Assembly: GCF_013408175.1 (NCBI RefSeq)
Contig: NZ_JACBYW010000011.1
Location: 22,076-86,075, forward strand
Length of the DNA: 64,000 nucleotides
DNA from: Actinopolyspora biskrensis
GTDB taxonomy: Bacteria; Actinomycetota; Actinomycetes; Mycobacteriales; Pseudonocardiaceae
Reading direction: 5' to 3'
The position numbers and the translations under genes were made by a program. This document shows positions 23,671-31,049 of the stretch, piece after piece (positions within the stretch are counted from its first letter, which is position 1; each line of letters opens with the position of its first letter). The notes below the pieces were generated by a model. It was not told the origin of the DNA. It searched no databases and saw nothing but the letters and a program-made list of their open reading frames with translations.

Positions 23671-24635
23671 GAAGCCAGCCTTTCCGGGTTGTTCTCGCTC
23701 GGCAAGTCGAGCCGCGGCAGGGTCGCCTCGATCTGTTCCCTGTTCGGCTCCAACCACGGCGGGAGTTTGAGCGCCCGTCCCAGTTCGAGCAGCGGTTCGT
23801 CCGCGGTGAACCCCGGCTCGTCGGTCGCGATCTCCAGCAGCGTTCCGCCCGGCTCGCGGAAATAGACGGAGCGGAAGTACTGCCGATCCAGCACGGAGGT
23901 CACCGACACCCCGCTGTCCACGAGTTCGCTCCGCCAGGCGGCCTGGGTGGACTCGTCCGGGGCGCGCCACGCGACGTGGTGCACGGTGCCCGAAGCCACC
24001 AGTCCCCGCTCGGCACCCGGACGTACGACGACGTCCACGAACGCGCCCGGTCCGCCGGCTCCGGCGGCGAAGCGCAGCCGGTTGCCCTCCTGGCCGGACA
24101 GCGTGAGCCCCATGCCACCGAGCATCTCGGCCGTGGCCTCCTCGCTGTCCACCGAGAGAGTGACCGAGTGCAGCCCGCGAATGCCGTGCTCGGCGGGTAC
24201 TGCACCGTTGTCCCAGGGATCCCGCGGGTCCGGCTGGGGATGCGCCACGAGCGACAGGACGAGCCCGTCGGGGTCGTGGAAGGTCAGCACGTCCTCGCCC
24301 TCACGGTTCTGCACCCGGCTCGCCTCGACCCCGGCCTCGTTCAGATGCCGTTGCCACCAGCCGATGGACTGCTCCGGCACCGAGAATGCGGTCGCCGTCG
24401 CCTGTCCGTTCCCGTGCTTGCCCGGAGGGGCGCCGTGGAAGGGGAAGAAGGTCATCAGCGTGCCGGGGCGCCCCGCCTCGTCACCGTAGTAGAGGTGGTA
24501 GGTGCCCGGGTCGTCGAAGTTGACGGTGGTCTTGACCATCCGCAGACCGAGAGTGCGCAGGTAGAAGTCAGCGTTGCGCTGCGGATCACCCGCTATCGCG
24601 GTCACGTGGTGCAGTCCGCTGGTGGAGATGGTCAT
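23667..24635 (-). CDS. Ring-cleaving dioxygenase of the glyoxalase family (MhqO-like)
   Basis: 322 residues with two vicinal-oxygen-chelate domains. The first starts SGLHHVTAIAGDPQRNADFYLRTLGLRMVKTTVNFDDPGTYHLYYGD, with a metal-binding His in LHHVTA, and the second GIRGLHSVTLSVDSEEATAEMLGG, with a later GTVHHVAWRAPD and VYFREPGGTLLEIAT. This is the MhqO/MhqA family, which removes hydroquinones by ring opening. A strong AGGAGGT lies 5 bp before the ATG at 24635. It leads a two-gene operon with the MhqD-like esterase. Confidence 0.88.
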   Translation of the reverse strand: MTISTSGLHHVTAIAGDPQRNADFYLRTLGLRMVKTTVNFDDPGTYHLYYGDEAGRPGTLMTFFPFHGAPPGKHGNGQATATAFSVPEQSIGWWQRHLNEAGVEASRVQNREGEDVLTFHDPDGLVLSLVAHPQPDPRDPWDNGAVPAEHGIRGLHSVTLSVDSEEATAEMLGGMGLTLSGQEGNRLRFAAGAGGPGAFVDVVVRPGAERGLVASGTVHHVAWRAPDESTQAAWRSELVDSGVSVTSVLDRQYFRSVYFREPGGTLLEIATDEPGFTADEPLLELGRALKLPPWLEPNREQIEATLPRLDLPSENNPERLAS

Positions 24636-24794
24636 ACTCGACCTCCTGACTGGTGTGTTGTCCGTTCGGGCTGTCGTGGGTGACGGAAAGCGGCTGCACC
24701 GCTCACCCGACGACCGACCCGCGTGGAGCACCTCGCCCCTCCGGAGTGCTCGCCACCCGGACGCGGGAGCCGGACGTGCTCGGGCGGGAGCGCC

Positions 24795-25409
24795 TCAGGC
24801 CGCACCGTCACGCAGCGCGCGAGCGACGTCGACGACGCGGCGCGCCTGCACCGAAGCGGCCTGCCGGGTCTCGGCGTCCACCTTGAGCTCCCCCTGTCCG
24901 TCGACGTGGCTGGTCCCGTACGGATTTCCGTCGACGAACTTCGAACCGTCCGTGTACCCGGGGGCCACCAGGATCCCGCCGAAGTGGTGCACGCTGTTGT
25001 ACAGCGCCAGGAGCGTGGACTCCTGCCCACCGTGCTTGCTCGCGGTCGAGGTGAAACCGCTGTAGACCTTGTCGGCGAGCAGCCCCTGCTGCCATTGCGG
25101 TCCCAGCGAGTCGATGAACTGCTTCAGCTGCGCGGCGACGTTGCCGTACCTGGTCGGAGTACCGAAGATCACCGCGTCGGCCCAGACGAGATCGTCCGCG
25201 GTCACCTCGGCGACCGAACGGGTGGCCTCGAGGTTGGCGCGCCATGCCGGATTGGAGTCGACGGCTGAGTCCGGGGCCAGTTCGGCGACACGACGCAGCC
25301 GGACCTCGGCACCCGCCGCCTCCGCTTCGGAGACCAGCGCGTTGGCGATCTCGGCGATGGTTCCCGTGGCCGAGTAGTAGACGACCGTGAGCTTCACCGG
25401 TGTGCTCAT
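24795..25409 (-). CDS. WrbA-like NAD(P)H:quinone oxidoreductase
   Basis: 204 residues with a flavodoxin fold: KLTVVYYSATGTIAEIANALVSEA (FMN phosphate loop), DAVIFGTPTRYGNVAAQLKQFIDSLGPQWQQGLLADKVYSGFTSTASKHGGQESTLLALYNSVHHFGGILVAPGYT is WrbA. It carries out two-electron reduction of quinones, avoiding semiquinone radicals. Its ATG at 25409 is opposite a divergent MarR gene 165 bp away, with CTCTTGCAA repeats between. It probably shares regulation with the mhqO/mhqD pair downstream. Confidence 0.93.
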   Translation of the reverse strand: MSTPVKLTVVYYSATGTIAEIANALVSEAEAAGAEVRLRRVAELAPDSAVDSNPAWRANLEATRSVAEVTADDLVWADAVIFGTPTRYGNVAAQLKQFIDSLGPQWQQGLLADKVYSGFTSTASKHGGQESTLLALYNSVHHFGGILVAPGYTDGSKFVDGNPYGTSHVDGQGELKVDAETRQAASVQARRVVDVARALRDGAA

Positions 25410-25454
25410 CTGGACAGCTCCCGTGTTTCGGGGTCGAACCGATCGACCCGCTTC

Positions 25455-25513
25455 CTCTTGCAACAGAAGACTACCATAAAACTTCTCGCTAGCAAGAGTT
25501 TTCTTTGCAAGAG
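25455..25513. promoter_or_regulatory. Putative MarR operators between wrbA and marR
   Basis: CTCTTGCAA (25455-25463) and TTGCAAGAG (25505-25513) form a perfect 9-bp inverted pair, and AGCAAGAG (25491-25498) is a further half-site. The region is locally AT-rich, as is common for MarR sites, and is placed to control both divergent genes. Confidence 0.6.
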
Positions 25514-25573
25514 TTATTACGGTGGGAGTTAGACTGCGTGAAGCGAAACAAACACGAGGAGAAAGGCGGCCAG

Positions 25574-26068
25574 GTGGGAACCGAGGACATCGCCCCCGCA
25601 CCCCCGGCGGCGACCGACAAGGACACCGACGACGACGAGATCGTCACCTGGTGGGGACTCGTGATCGAGGGCTACCACACCACCCAGGAAAGACTCATGT
25701 CCGAGATCGCCGAACGATTCGAACTCACTCCGGGTGCCTTCGACATCCTCGTAAGGCTCGTGCGCTCACCGGAATGCCGCATGCCCATGACCAAGCTGGC
25801 CAAGGAGGCGGCGCTGAGCAGCGGAGGGTTCACCAAGGTGGCCGACAGGTTGGTCTCGGCCGGCCTGATCCGGCGGGAACCGTGCGACACCGACCGCCGG
25901 GTCACCTACGTCGTGCTGACCGAACACGGGCGCACGACGGCCGAGGAGGCCAAGCACGCCTGCGCCGAGATCCTGCGTCGTACCGTTCTCGATCCCCTCG
26001 GGCCGGAGAACTCGGAACAACTGGCCAACGCGATGCGCACGCTGCGCGCCGCCAACGCGGACGCGTGA
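25574..26068 (+). CDS. MarR family regulator, MhqR-like
   Basis: 164 residues from the GTG at 25574 (AAAGG 7 bp before). A start at 25538 with GGGAG 9 bp upstream is nearly as good. The winged helix is DILVRLVRSPECRMPMTKLAKEAALSSGGFTKVADRLVSAGLIRREPCDTDRRVTYVVLTEHG. An acidic N-terminal stretch (DKDTDDDEIVTWW) precedes the first helix. The divergent wrbA-like gene and the mhqO/mhqD-like genes form an apparent quinone-response regulon; the two Cys residues in the domain region could sense electrophiles, but that is a guess. Confidence 0.9.
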   Translation: MGTEDIAPAPPAATDKDTDDDEIVTWWGLVIEGYHTTQERLMSEIAERFELTPGAFDILVRLVRSPECRMPMTKLAKEAALSSGGFTKVADRLVSAGLIRREPCDTDRRVTYVVLTEHGRTTAEEAKHACAEILRRTVLDPLGPENSEQLANAMRTLRAANADA

Positions 26069-26102
26069 ACCCCCGCGCCGCATCCCCCCCACCCGGACGA
26101 AA

Positions 26103-26149
26103 CGTGGGCCCCTGTGCCGCACGGCGCACGTGCTTCACAGGGGCCCACG
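26103..26149. terminator. Bidirectional hairpin between marR and the TSUP gene
   Basis: CGTGGGCCCCTGTG and CACAGGGGCCCACG form a perfect 14-bp stem separated by 19 nt, between two convergent genes (stops at 26068 and 26170). It can serve both. Confidence 0.75.
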
Positions 26150-26169
26150 AACGGATCGCCCTCGACGGG

Positions 26170-27138
26170 TCAGGCCCTTTCGTAGAGGCTCCGGGGATCG
26201 GCGGCGGCCACTTCCGACCGGGCGATCCTGCGCTGGTGCAGCTCGGCGCGCACCGCCCAGACCAGCCCCACGAGCCAGGCCAGGCCGAGAACAGCACTGA
26301 CGAATCCGACCGCGAGCGCGGGGACGCCGAGCGAGTCCAACAGCAGCCGCACGTTCGTGAAAACGATCAGTCCGCCCGCACCGACCCCCAGCACGCGCAC
26401 CGGCAACAAGCGCACCAACCACGCGGCCAGCGGAGCGGCCACCACTCCACCGATGAGCAAACCGAGGATCACGGACCACTTCCAGGCCCCTCCCCCGTTG
26501 TGCACCAGGAATCCCGAGGTCGCCCCGAGCGAGACGATCAGCTCGCTGGCACTGACCGTTCCCACGGTGCGCCGGGGCTGAATCCGTCCCGTGCTCAGCA
26601 GAGTGGAGGTGGTGACCGGCCCCCAACCGCCACCACCCACGGCGTCCACGAAACCGCCCACGCCCCCCAGGGGAACCAACCAGCGCCTCCCGGACGGGGT
26701 GAACCCCGATCCGCGAACGGGCTTCGACCAGGCGGAGAAGCGCAGCACGACATAGCTGCCCAGCACCACCAGCAGCACCGCCATCCAGGGGCGGGCCGAT
26801 CCGGCCGCCACGGACGAGAGCGTCGAGGCCCCCAGGAACCCCCCGAGCCCTCCGGGGACGGCCAGCCAACCGACCATCCGCCAGTCCACGTTCCGCATTC
26901 CCCAGTGCGCGGCTCCCGAAGCGATCCCGGTGCCGATCTTGGCCAGGTGAACCGAGGCCGAGGCCATCACGGGCACGGTTCCCACAGCCAGCAGCCCGGT
27001 TGTGGCCGTTACACCGAACCCCATGCCCAGCGAACCGTCGACCAGCTGGGCGAGAAACCCGGCCACCGCCACGAGTAACAGAGTGGGCACCAACGCCTCC
27101 AGACCGTTTCCGCCCGTCCCGGTAACCACGGGCAGCAT
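26170..27138 (-). CDS. TSUP/TauE-SafE family anion exporter
   Basis: 322 residues with about eight membrane segments in two halves. The first is LLLVAVAGFLAQLVDGSLGMGFGVTATTGLLAVG, with the conserved DGSLGMGFG, and the second begins PLGGVGGFVDAVGGGGWGPV. These are the repeated glycine-rich motifs of TauE/SafE sulfite or sulfoacetate exporters. No clear Shine-Dalgarno precedes the ATG at 27138, and a palindromic site lies 4 bp upstream, so the mRNA may be almost leaderless. The neighbouring Rrf2 regulator suggests a sulfur link, but the anion is not determined. Confidence 0.9.
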   Translation of the reverse strand: MLPVVTGTGGNGLEALVPTLLLVAVAGFLAQLVDGSLGMGFGVTATTGLLAVGTVPVMASASVHLAKIGTGIASGAAHWGMRNVDWRMVGWLAVPGGLGGFLGASTLSSVAAGSARPWMAVLLVVLGSYVVLRFSAWSKPVRGSGFTPSGRRWLVPLGGVGGFVDAVGGGGWGPVTTSTLLSTGRIQPRRTVGTVSASELIVSLGATSGFLVHNGGGAWKWSVILGLLIGGVVAAPLAAWLVRLLPVRVLGVGAGGLIVFTNVRLLLDSLGVPALAVGFVSAVLGLAWLVGLVWAVRAELHQRRIARSEVAAADPRSLYERA

Positions 27139-27141
27139 TTA

Positions 27142-27152
27142 CAACTAAGTTG
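27142..27152. promoter_or_regulatory. Palindromic operator upstream of the TSUP gene
   Basis: CAACTAAGTTG is a perfect 5-bp inverted repeat in an AT-rich run directly before the TSUP start. The Rrf2 protein encoded immediately upstream is the most likely ligand. Confidence 0.5.
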
Positions 27153-27228
27153 ATAAAAACGGTACACTTTCCGGTGGACCGGTCAAGCCACTCCCATGAC
27201 TCGGGACGATCGGCACGCTCGGACACGC

Positions 27229-27684
27229 TCAGCGCGACTCCCAGACCCCGCTCTCGCTGGTTCGCGCCGCCACGTCAGCCGGGAGCTCACCGGAGACGAG
27301 CTGGGCTATGGTGACATTCTCGAGCACCTCGCGCAGACTGCTGCGCACAGCGATCCAGACCCACTGCAGGACGGCTACCGAGGGATCGTACTGCACATCC
27401 TCCGCCCGGATGCCGTGTATGCTCACCAGCGGTCCGTCGGTCGCCCGAATCACGTCGGCTATCGAGATGGTGGCCGCATCCCGGTCCAGCACCCATCCGC
27501 CGGACTGCCCTCGTCGGCTCGCCACGAACCCGGCCCGCCGAAGATCACTGAGCACCGCCTGCAGAAAGTTGCGCGGAATCTGCTGGGCGTGAGCCACGTC
27601 CTCGGCGCTGACCGGCCCGGTCTCCGCGCGGGCTATCTGCACCAACGCGCGCAGCGCGTAATCCACCTTGGCCGAAATCCGCAT
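27229..27684 (-). CDS. Rrf2 family regulator without iron-sulfur cysteines
   Basis: 151 residues: RISAKVDYALRALVQIARAETGPVSAEDVAHAQQIPRNFLQAVLSDLRRAGFVASRRGQSGGWVLDRDAATISIADVIRATDGPL is a full Rrf2 winged helix. No cysteine occurs anywhere in the protein, so it cannot hold the [2Fe-2S] cluster of IscR or NsrR; in this it resembles CymR, which controls sulfur metabolism through a partner. It lies 90 bp upstream of the TSUP exporter on the same strand. The ATG at 27684 gives the family-like start; an ATG at 27699 is possible. Confidence 0.9.
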   Translation of the reverse strand: MRISAKVDYALRALVQIARAETGPVSAEDVAHAQQIPRNFLQAVLSDLRRAGFVASRRGQSGGWVLDRDAATISIADVIRATDGPLVSIHGIRAEDVQYDPSVAVLQWVWIAVRSSLREVLENVTIAQLVSGELPADVAARTSESGVWESR

Positions 27685-27773
27685 GACTCGATTGTTCATC
27701 ACCGAAAGAGCGACAGTGCCGCCAGCCCGTGATCGACACGCTCACCGGGGGCACGACAACAGGGACACGACAG

Positions 27774-27813
27774 CATCGGGGCCGTCCGTCTGATTCGACG
27801 GACGGCCCCGATG
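27774..27813 (-). terminator. Terminator hairpin of the protease gene
   Basis: A perfect 17-bp stem (27774-27790 with 27797-27813) around a 6-nt loop lies 42 bp beyond the protease stop on the minus strand. No long T-run follows. Confidence 0.8.
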
Positions 27814-27854
27814 GCTCACGGACTCACACCCCAGAGGTGCTCCTCCGGATGAGG

Positions 27855-28994
27855 TCAGCCGGTGACCAGACTCAGTCCGTAGGCGCTCAGCGCCTCGTTG
27901 ACGGGCTGGAAGTACGTCGTCCCACCGTAGGTGCAGTCACCCGAACCGCCGGAGGTCATCCCCTGGGCCTGGTTGCCGGAGATGAACGATCCGCCGGAGT
28001 CACCGGGCTCGGCGCACACGTCCGTGCGGGTCAGTCCCGAAACGGTCCCACTCGGATAGCTCACGGTCTGGTTCTTGGCCTCCACGGTGCCGCAGTGCCA
28101 ACCCGTGGTCTGACCGGAGCGGCACACGGAGGAGCCGACGGGGGCCGACTGGGACCCCTGAACCGTGCGGGTGGATCCGTCGTGCGTGTCCACCAGCGGC
28201 CGGGGGGTGTCGTCGGAGCCGGTCTCCACGTAGGCGTAGTCGTCACCGGGGAACGACGACCCCGCGAACGAGCCGCTCGGGCTGTTCGTGCTGTCCCCGG
28301 GGCTTCCGCAGTGCCCCGCGGTGACGAAGCCGCCGGAAACGGAGAACCCGGTGGAGCAGATCGTCGATCCGTTGATGGTGTAGCGCTGCCCGCCGATCAC
28401 GTCCGCGTAGGTGCGCGGTTGTTCACCGGACTCGACCACGCGCACCGCGTCGGTCGATGCGCCGGAGGACTCGACGAACCGCTCGGCTTCGTCGGCCGTT
28501 CCGAACCCGGTGGTCATGACCACCGAGTTGCTGGCGGAATCCACGTACCACCCGGTCACCGACTCCGGGGCCTGCTGTGCGTGCGCGTCCAACGTGGAAC
28601 TGGCGCTCTCGAGGTCGGCACGGCTGTCGTCCACCAGTCGCGGGACCGCCCCGGTGGACCTCACCTCGTCGAACTGGGCCCGATCGGTGACGCCGACGAC
28701 GAGATCTCCGCTCTCGGCCTTGTAGTGGAACCCGCCGAAACCGTTGCCCAGCATCCCCTTGACACGGTCGGCGATGTCCCGCGCCTCGGCCTCGTCGGCG
28801 ATCCGCTGTTCGGCCTGAGCGTGAGTCAGTCCCAGATCGCGTTGCATGGCCTGCATCATCGTAGTCGCCCGCTCGGGGGCCTCGTTCTCAGGAGCAGCCG
28901 CGGTGTTCGCCGTGGCTGGAGCCGCCATGGCGGTCAGGGTTCCAGCCGCCAGCAGCGCGGTCGCGGCCATACGGCCGGCCATTTTCCGTTGCAT
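27855..28994 (-). CDS. Secreted chymotrypsin-like serine protease (S1E/streptogrisin type) with prodomain
   Basis: 379 residues: an N-terminal signal peptide (residues 1-30, ending APATAN), a prodomain to about residue 197 (including the alpha-lytic protease-type VKGMLGNGFGGFHYKAES), then the mature enzyme. The catalytic triad is His228 in TAGHCG, Asp252 in PGDDYAYV and Ser333 in GDSGGS. Six cysteines pair as 213/229, 291/301 and 327/354. The prodomain is an intramolecular chaperone removed on maturation. Strong GGGAG lies 7 bp before the ATG, and a long AT-rich leader precedes it. Confidence 0.94.
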   Translation of the reverse strand: MQRKMAGRMAATALLAAGTLTAMAAPATANTAAAPENEAPERATTMMQAMQRDLGLTHAQAEQRIADEAEARDIADRVKGMLGNGFGGFHYKAESGDLVVGVTDRAQFDEVRSTGAVPRLVDDSRADLESASSTLDAHAQQAPESVTGWYVDSASNSVVMTTGFGTADEAERFVESSGASTDAVRVVESGEQPRTYADVIGGQRYTINGSTICSTGFSVSGGFVTAGHCGSPGDSTNSPSGSFAGSSFPGDDYAYVETGSDDTPRPLVDTHDGSTRTVQGSQSAPVGSSVCRSGQTTGWHCGTVEAKNQTVSYPSGTVSGLTRTDVCAEPGDSGGSFISGNQAQGMTSGGSGDCTYGGTTYFQPVNEALSAYGLSLVTG

Positions 28995-29189
28995 CCGTGT
29001 TCTCCCTAACTACGAAAACGGATCGTCTTCGGTGACCGGCAAGTTTCCGGAGAAAAGGGACGGGCGACAATACTGCGTTTGCAGCAGCGCTCGCAAAAGG
29101 AGCAATCCCGAAAGATCACGATGCGTAAAAACCCAACGGAAATTACGAGCATAAATCACGAAAAAATTAAGATCATTTCCTTCGCGTTG

Positions 29190-29217
29190 TTGACATCACG
29201 CCGGAACCGGCTAGAGT
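29190..29217 (+). promoter_or_regulatory. Orphan sigma-70-like promoter
   Basis: TTGACA and TAGAGT with a 16-bp spacer read towards a stretch that has no recognisable gene. A small RNA or an unannotated short ORF could start here; chance occurrence is also possible. Confidence 0.4.
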
Positions 29218-29543
29218 AGCTTGGCTCTTTCGCGGCGTCTCACCGGAATAACCTGGGGTTTCACGTCCACGCAACATACCCGTCGGTCGTTCCTCCTGGC
29301 GAAAACACGACGAACACACTGGGTGGCACCGCTGACCATCCAGCGCGCCGATGCCGGAGAAGAACGCGAAAAACGGCAACGAAGAACGTGTCCGGACGAG
29401 GGTGGACCGCCCGCGGCGAAGAAGCAGGCCCGGTTTCCCGCCGTTCGCCCGCCCTACAGGAAGGACGCAGCACGACGGTTCGAGGTTGCTTCCGCGAAGC
29501 CCGAAAACGACGACGCCCCACATCGGCCGCCTCCGGGACAAGA

Positions 29544-29575
29544 AAAGTGGGGCCCCGATTCCGGGACCCCACTTT
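29544..29575 (-). terminator. Rho-independent terminator of gltBD
   Basis: AAAGTGGGG pairs with CCCCACTTT and an inner CCC with GGG, 22 bp after the gltD stop. On the minus strand the stem is followed by TTTTC. Confidence 0.85.
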
Positions 29576-29597
29576 CGAACGCCCTACGACTCGGGAG

Positions 29598-31049
29598 TCA
29601 GGAAAGCGGCCGATCGGTCGGAGCGATGGGCGCCGGAAGCACATCGCGTCCGGTCAGATAGCGGTCGACGCCCGCGGCGGCGGAACGCCCCTCCGAAATC
29701 GCCCACACGATCAACGACTGCCCGCGTCCCATGTCGCCCGCGCTGAACACACCGTCCACGCTGGTCATGAACGAATCGTTCCGCGCGACGTTGCCCCTGG
29801 GGTCGAGTTCCACACCCAGCTCGTCGATCAGTCCCGCCCGCTCCGGACCGACGAACCCCATGGCCAGCAGAACCAACTGGCAAGGCAGTTCCCGCTCCGT
29901 GCCTTCCACCGGAACGAACGCGCCGTCCTCCCGGCGAACCTCGACCAGGCGCAGCGCGCGCAGATCACCCTGCTCGTCGCCGAGGAACTCCTGCGTGTTC
30001 ACCGAGAACAACCGCTGTCCGCCCTCCTCGTGCGCCGAGGAGACCCGGTAGAGCATCGGGTAGGTCGGCCACGGCTGAGTGTCCGGCCGCTCCCCAGGAG
30101 GAGTGGGCATGATCTCCAGCTGCGTAACGGAGGCCGCGCCCTGCCGATGCGCCGTGCCCAGGCAGTCGGCACCGGTGTCACCACCTCCGATGATGACCAC
30201 GTCCTTGCCCGCGGCATCGATGGGCGAACGCTCCAGGTCGCCCTCCTGCACCCGGTTCGCAGGCGGTAGGTACTCCATCGCCTGGTGCACACCGTTGATC
30301 TCCCTGCCCGTGGTCGGAAGATCACGGGAGCGGGTGGAACCACCGGCCAGCACCACGGCGTCGTGTTCCTCGCGCAACTGCTCGACCGTGAGATCCACAC
30401 CCACGTTCACGCCGGTCCGGAACTCGGTCCCCTCCGCACGCATCTGATCGAGCCTGCGCTCCAGCCGGAACTTCTCCATCTTGAACTCGGGGATGCCGTA
30501 GCGCAGCAGCCCGCCGATCCGGTCGGCGCGTTCGTAGACGACCACGCGATGCCCCGACCGGGTGAGCTGCTGAGCGGCGGCCAGTCCCGCCGGTCCCGAA
30601 CCGACCACGGCCACGGTGTGCCCGGTCCGCGCCTCGGGGGGCTGCGGCTGGACCCAGCCCTCCTCCCAGGCCCGGTCGACGATCTCGATCTCGACCTGCT
30701 TGATGCTCACGGCATCCGAGTTGATGCCGAGCACGCAGGCGGCCTCGCAGGGAGCCGGGCACAACGTCCCCGTGAACTCGGGGAAGTTGTTGGTCGCGTG
30801 CAACCGCTCGATGGCACCGCGCCAGTCCTCACGCCAGACGAGGTCGTTCCACTCCGGGATCAGATTGCCCAGCGGACAGCCCTGGTGGCAGAACGGGATC
30901 CCGCAGTCCATGCAGCGACCGGCTTGCTGCTGCAGGTTCTGCTGGGAGAACTCCTCGTAGACCTCCCGCCAGTCCTTGAGTCGGATGTCCACCGGACGGC
31001 GCCGCGGGGTCTCGCGCGGCGTGGTCAGAAAGCCCTTCGGATCAGCCAT
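29598..31049 (-). CDS. gltD: Glutamate synthase small subunit (NADPH-GOGAT beta)
   Basis: 483 residues. The N-terminal cysteines are [22 protein letters not shown] and [12 protein letters not shown], binding the two [4Fe-4S] clusters. The FAD motif ([15 protein letters not shown]) and the NADPH motif ([15 protein letters not shown]) follow, and the C-terminus has [14 protein letters not shown]. It supplies electrons from NADPH to GltB. Its ATG overlaps the end of gltB by 8 bp, so the two are translated together. Confidence 0.97.
   Translation of the reverse strand: MADPKGFLTTPRETPRRRPVDIRLKDWREVYEEFSQQNLQQQAGRCMDCGIPFCHQGCPLGNLIPEWNDLVWREDWRGAIERLHATNNFPEFTGTLCPAPCEAACVLGINSDAVSIKQVEIEIVDRAWEEGWVQPQPPEARTGHTVAVVGSGPAGLAAAQQLTRSGHRVVVYERADRIGGLLRYGIPEFKMEKFRLERRLDQMRAEGTEFRTGVNVGVDLTVEQLREEHDAVVLAGGSTRSRDLPTTGREINGVHQAMEYLPPANRVQEGDLERSPIDAAGKDVVIIGGGDTGADCLGTAHRQGAASVTQLEIMPTPPGERPDTQPWPTYPMLYRVSSAHEEGGQRLFSVNTQEFLGDEQGDLRALRLVEVRREDGAFVPVEGTERELPCQLVLLAMGFVGPERAGLIDELGVELDPRGNVARNDSFMTSVDGVFSAGDMGRGQSLIVWAISEGRSAAAGVDRYLTGRDVLPAPIAPTDRPLS

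Larger units (their letters stand above)
28995..29597. other. Gene-free region between protease and gltD, with AT-rich patch
   Basis: 603 bp without a convincing gene. An AT-rich tract of about 100 bp (29090-29190) stands out against the GC-rich background; it would be the protease promoter and leader on the minus strand. On the plus strand TTGACA (29190-29195) and TAGAGT (29212-29217) are 16 bp apart, a good sigma-70-like promoter, but no gene I recognise follows. The far end holds the gltD terminator. Confidence 0.5.
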
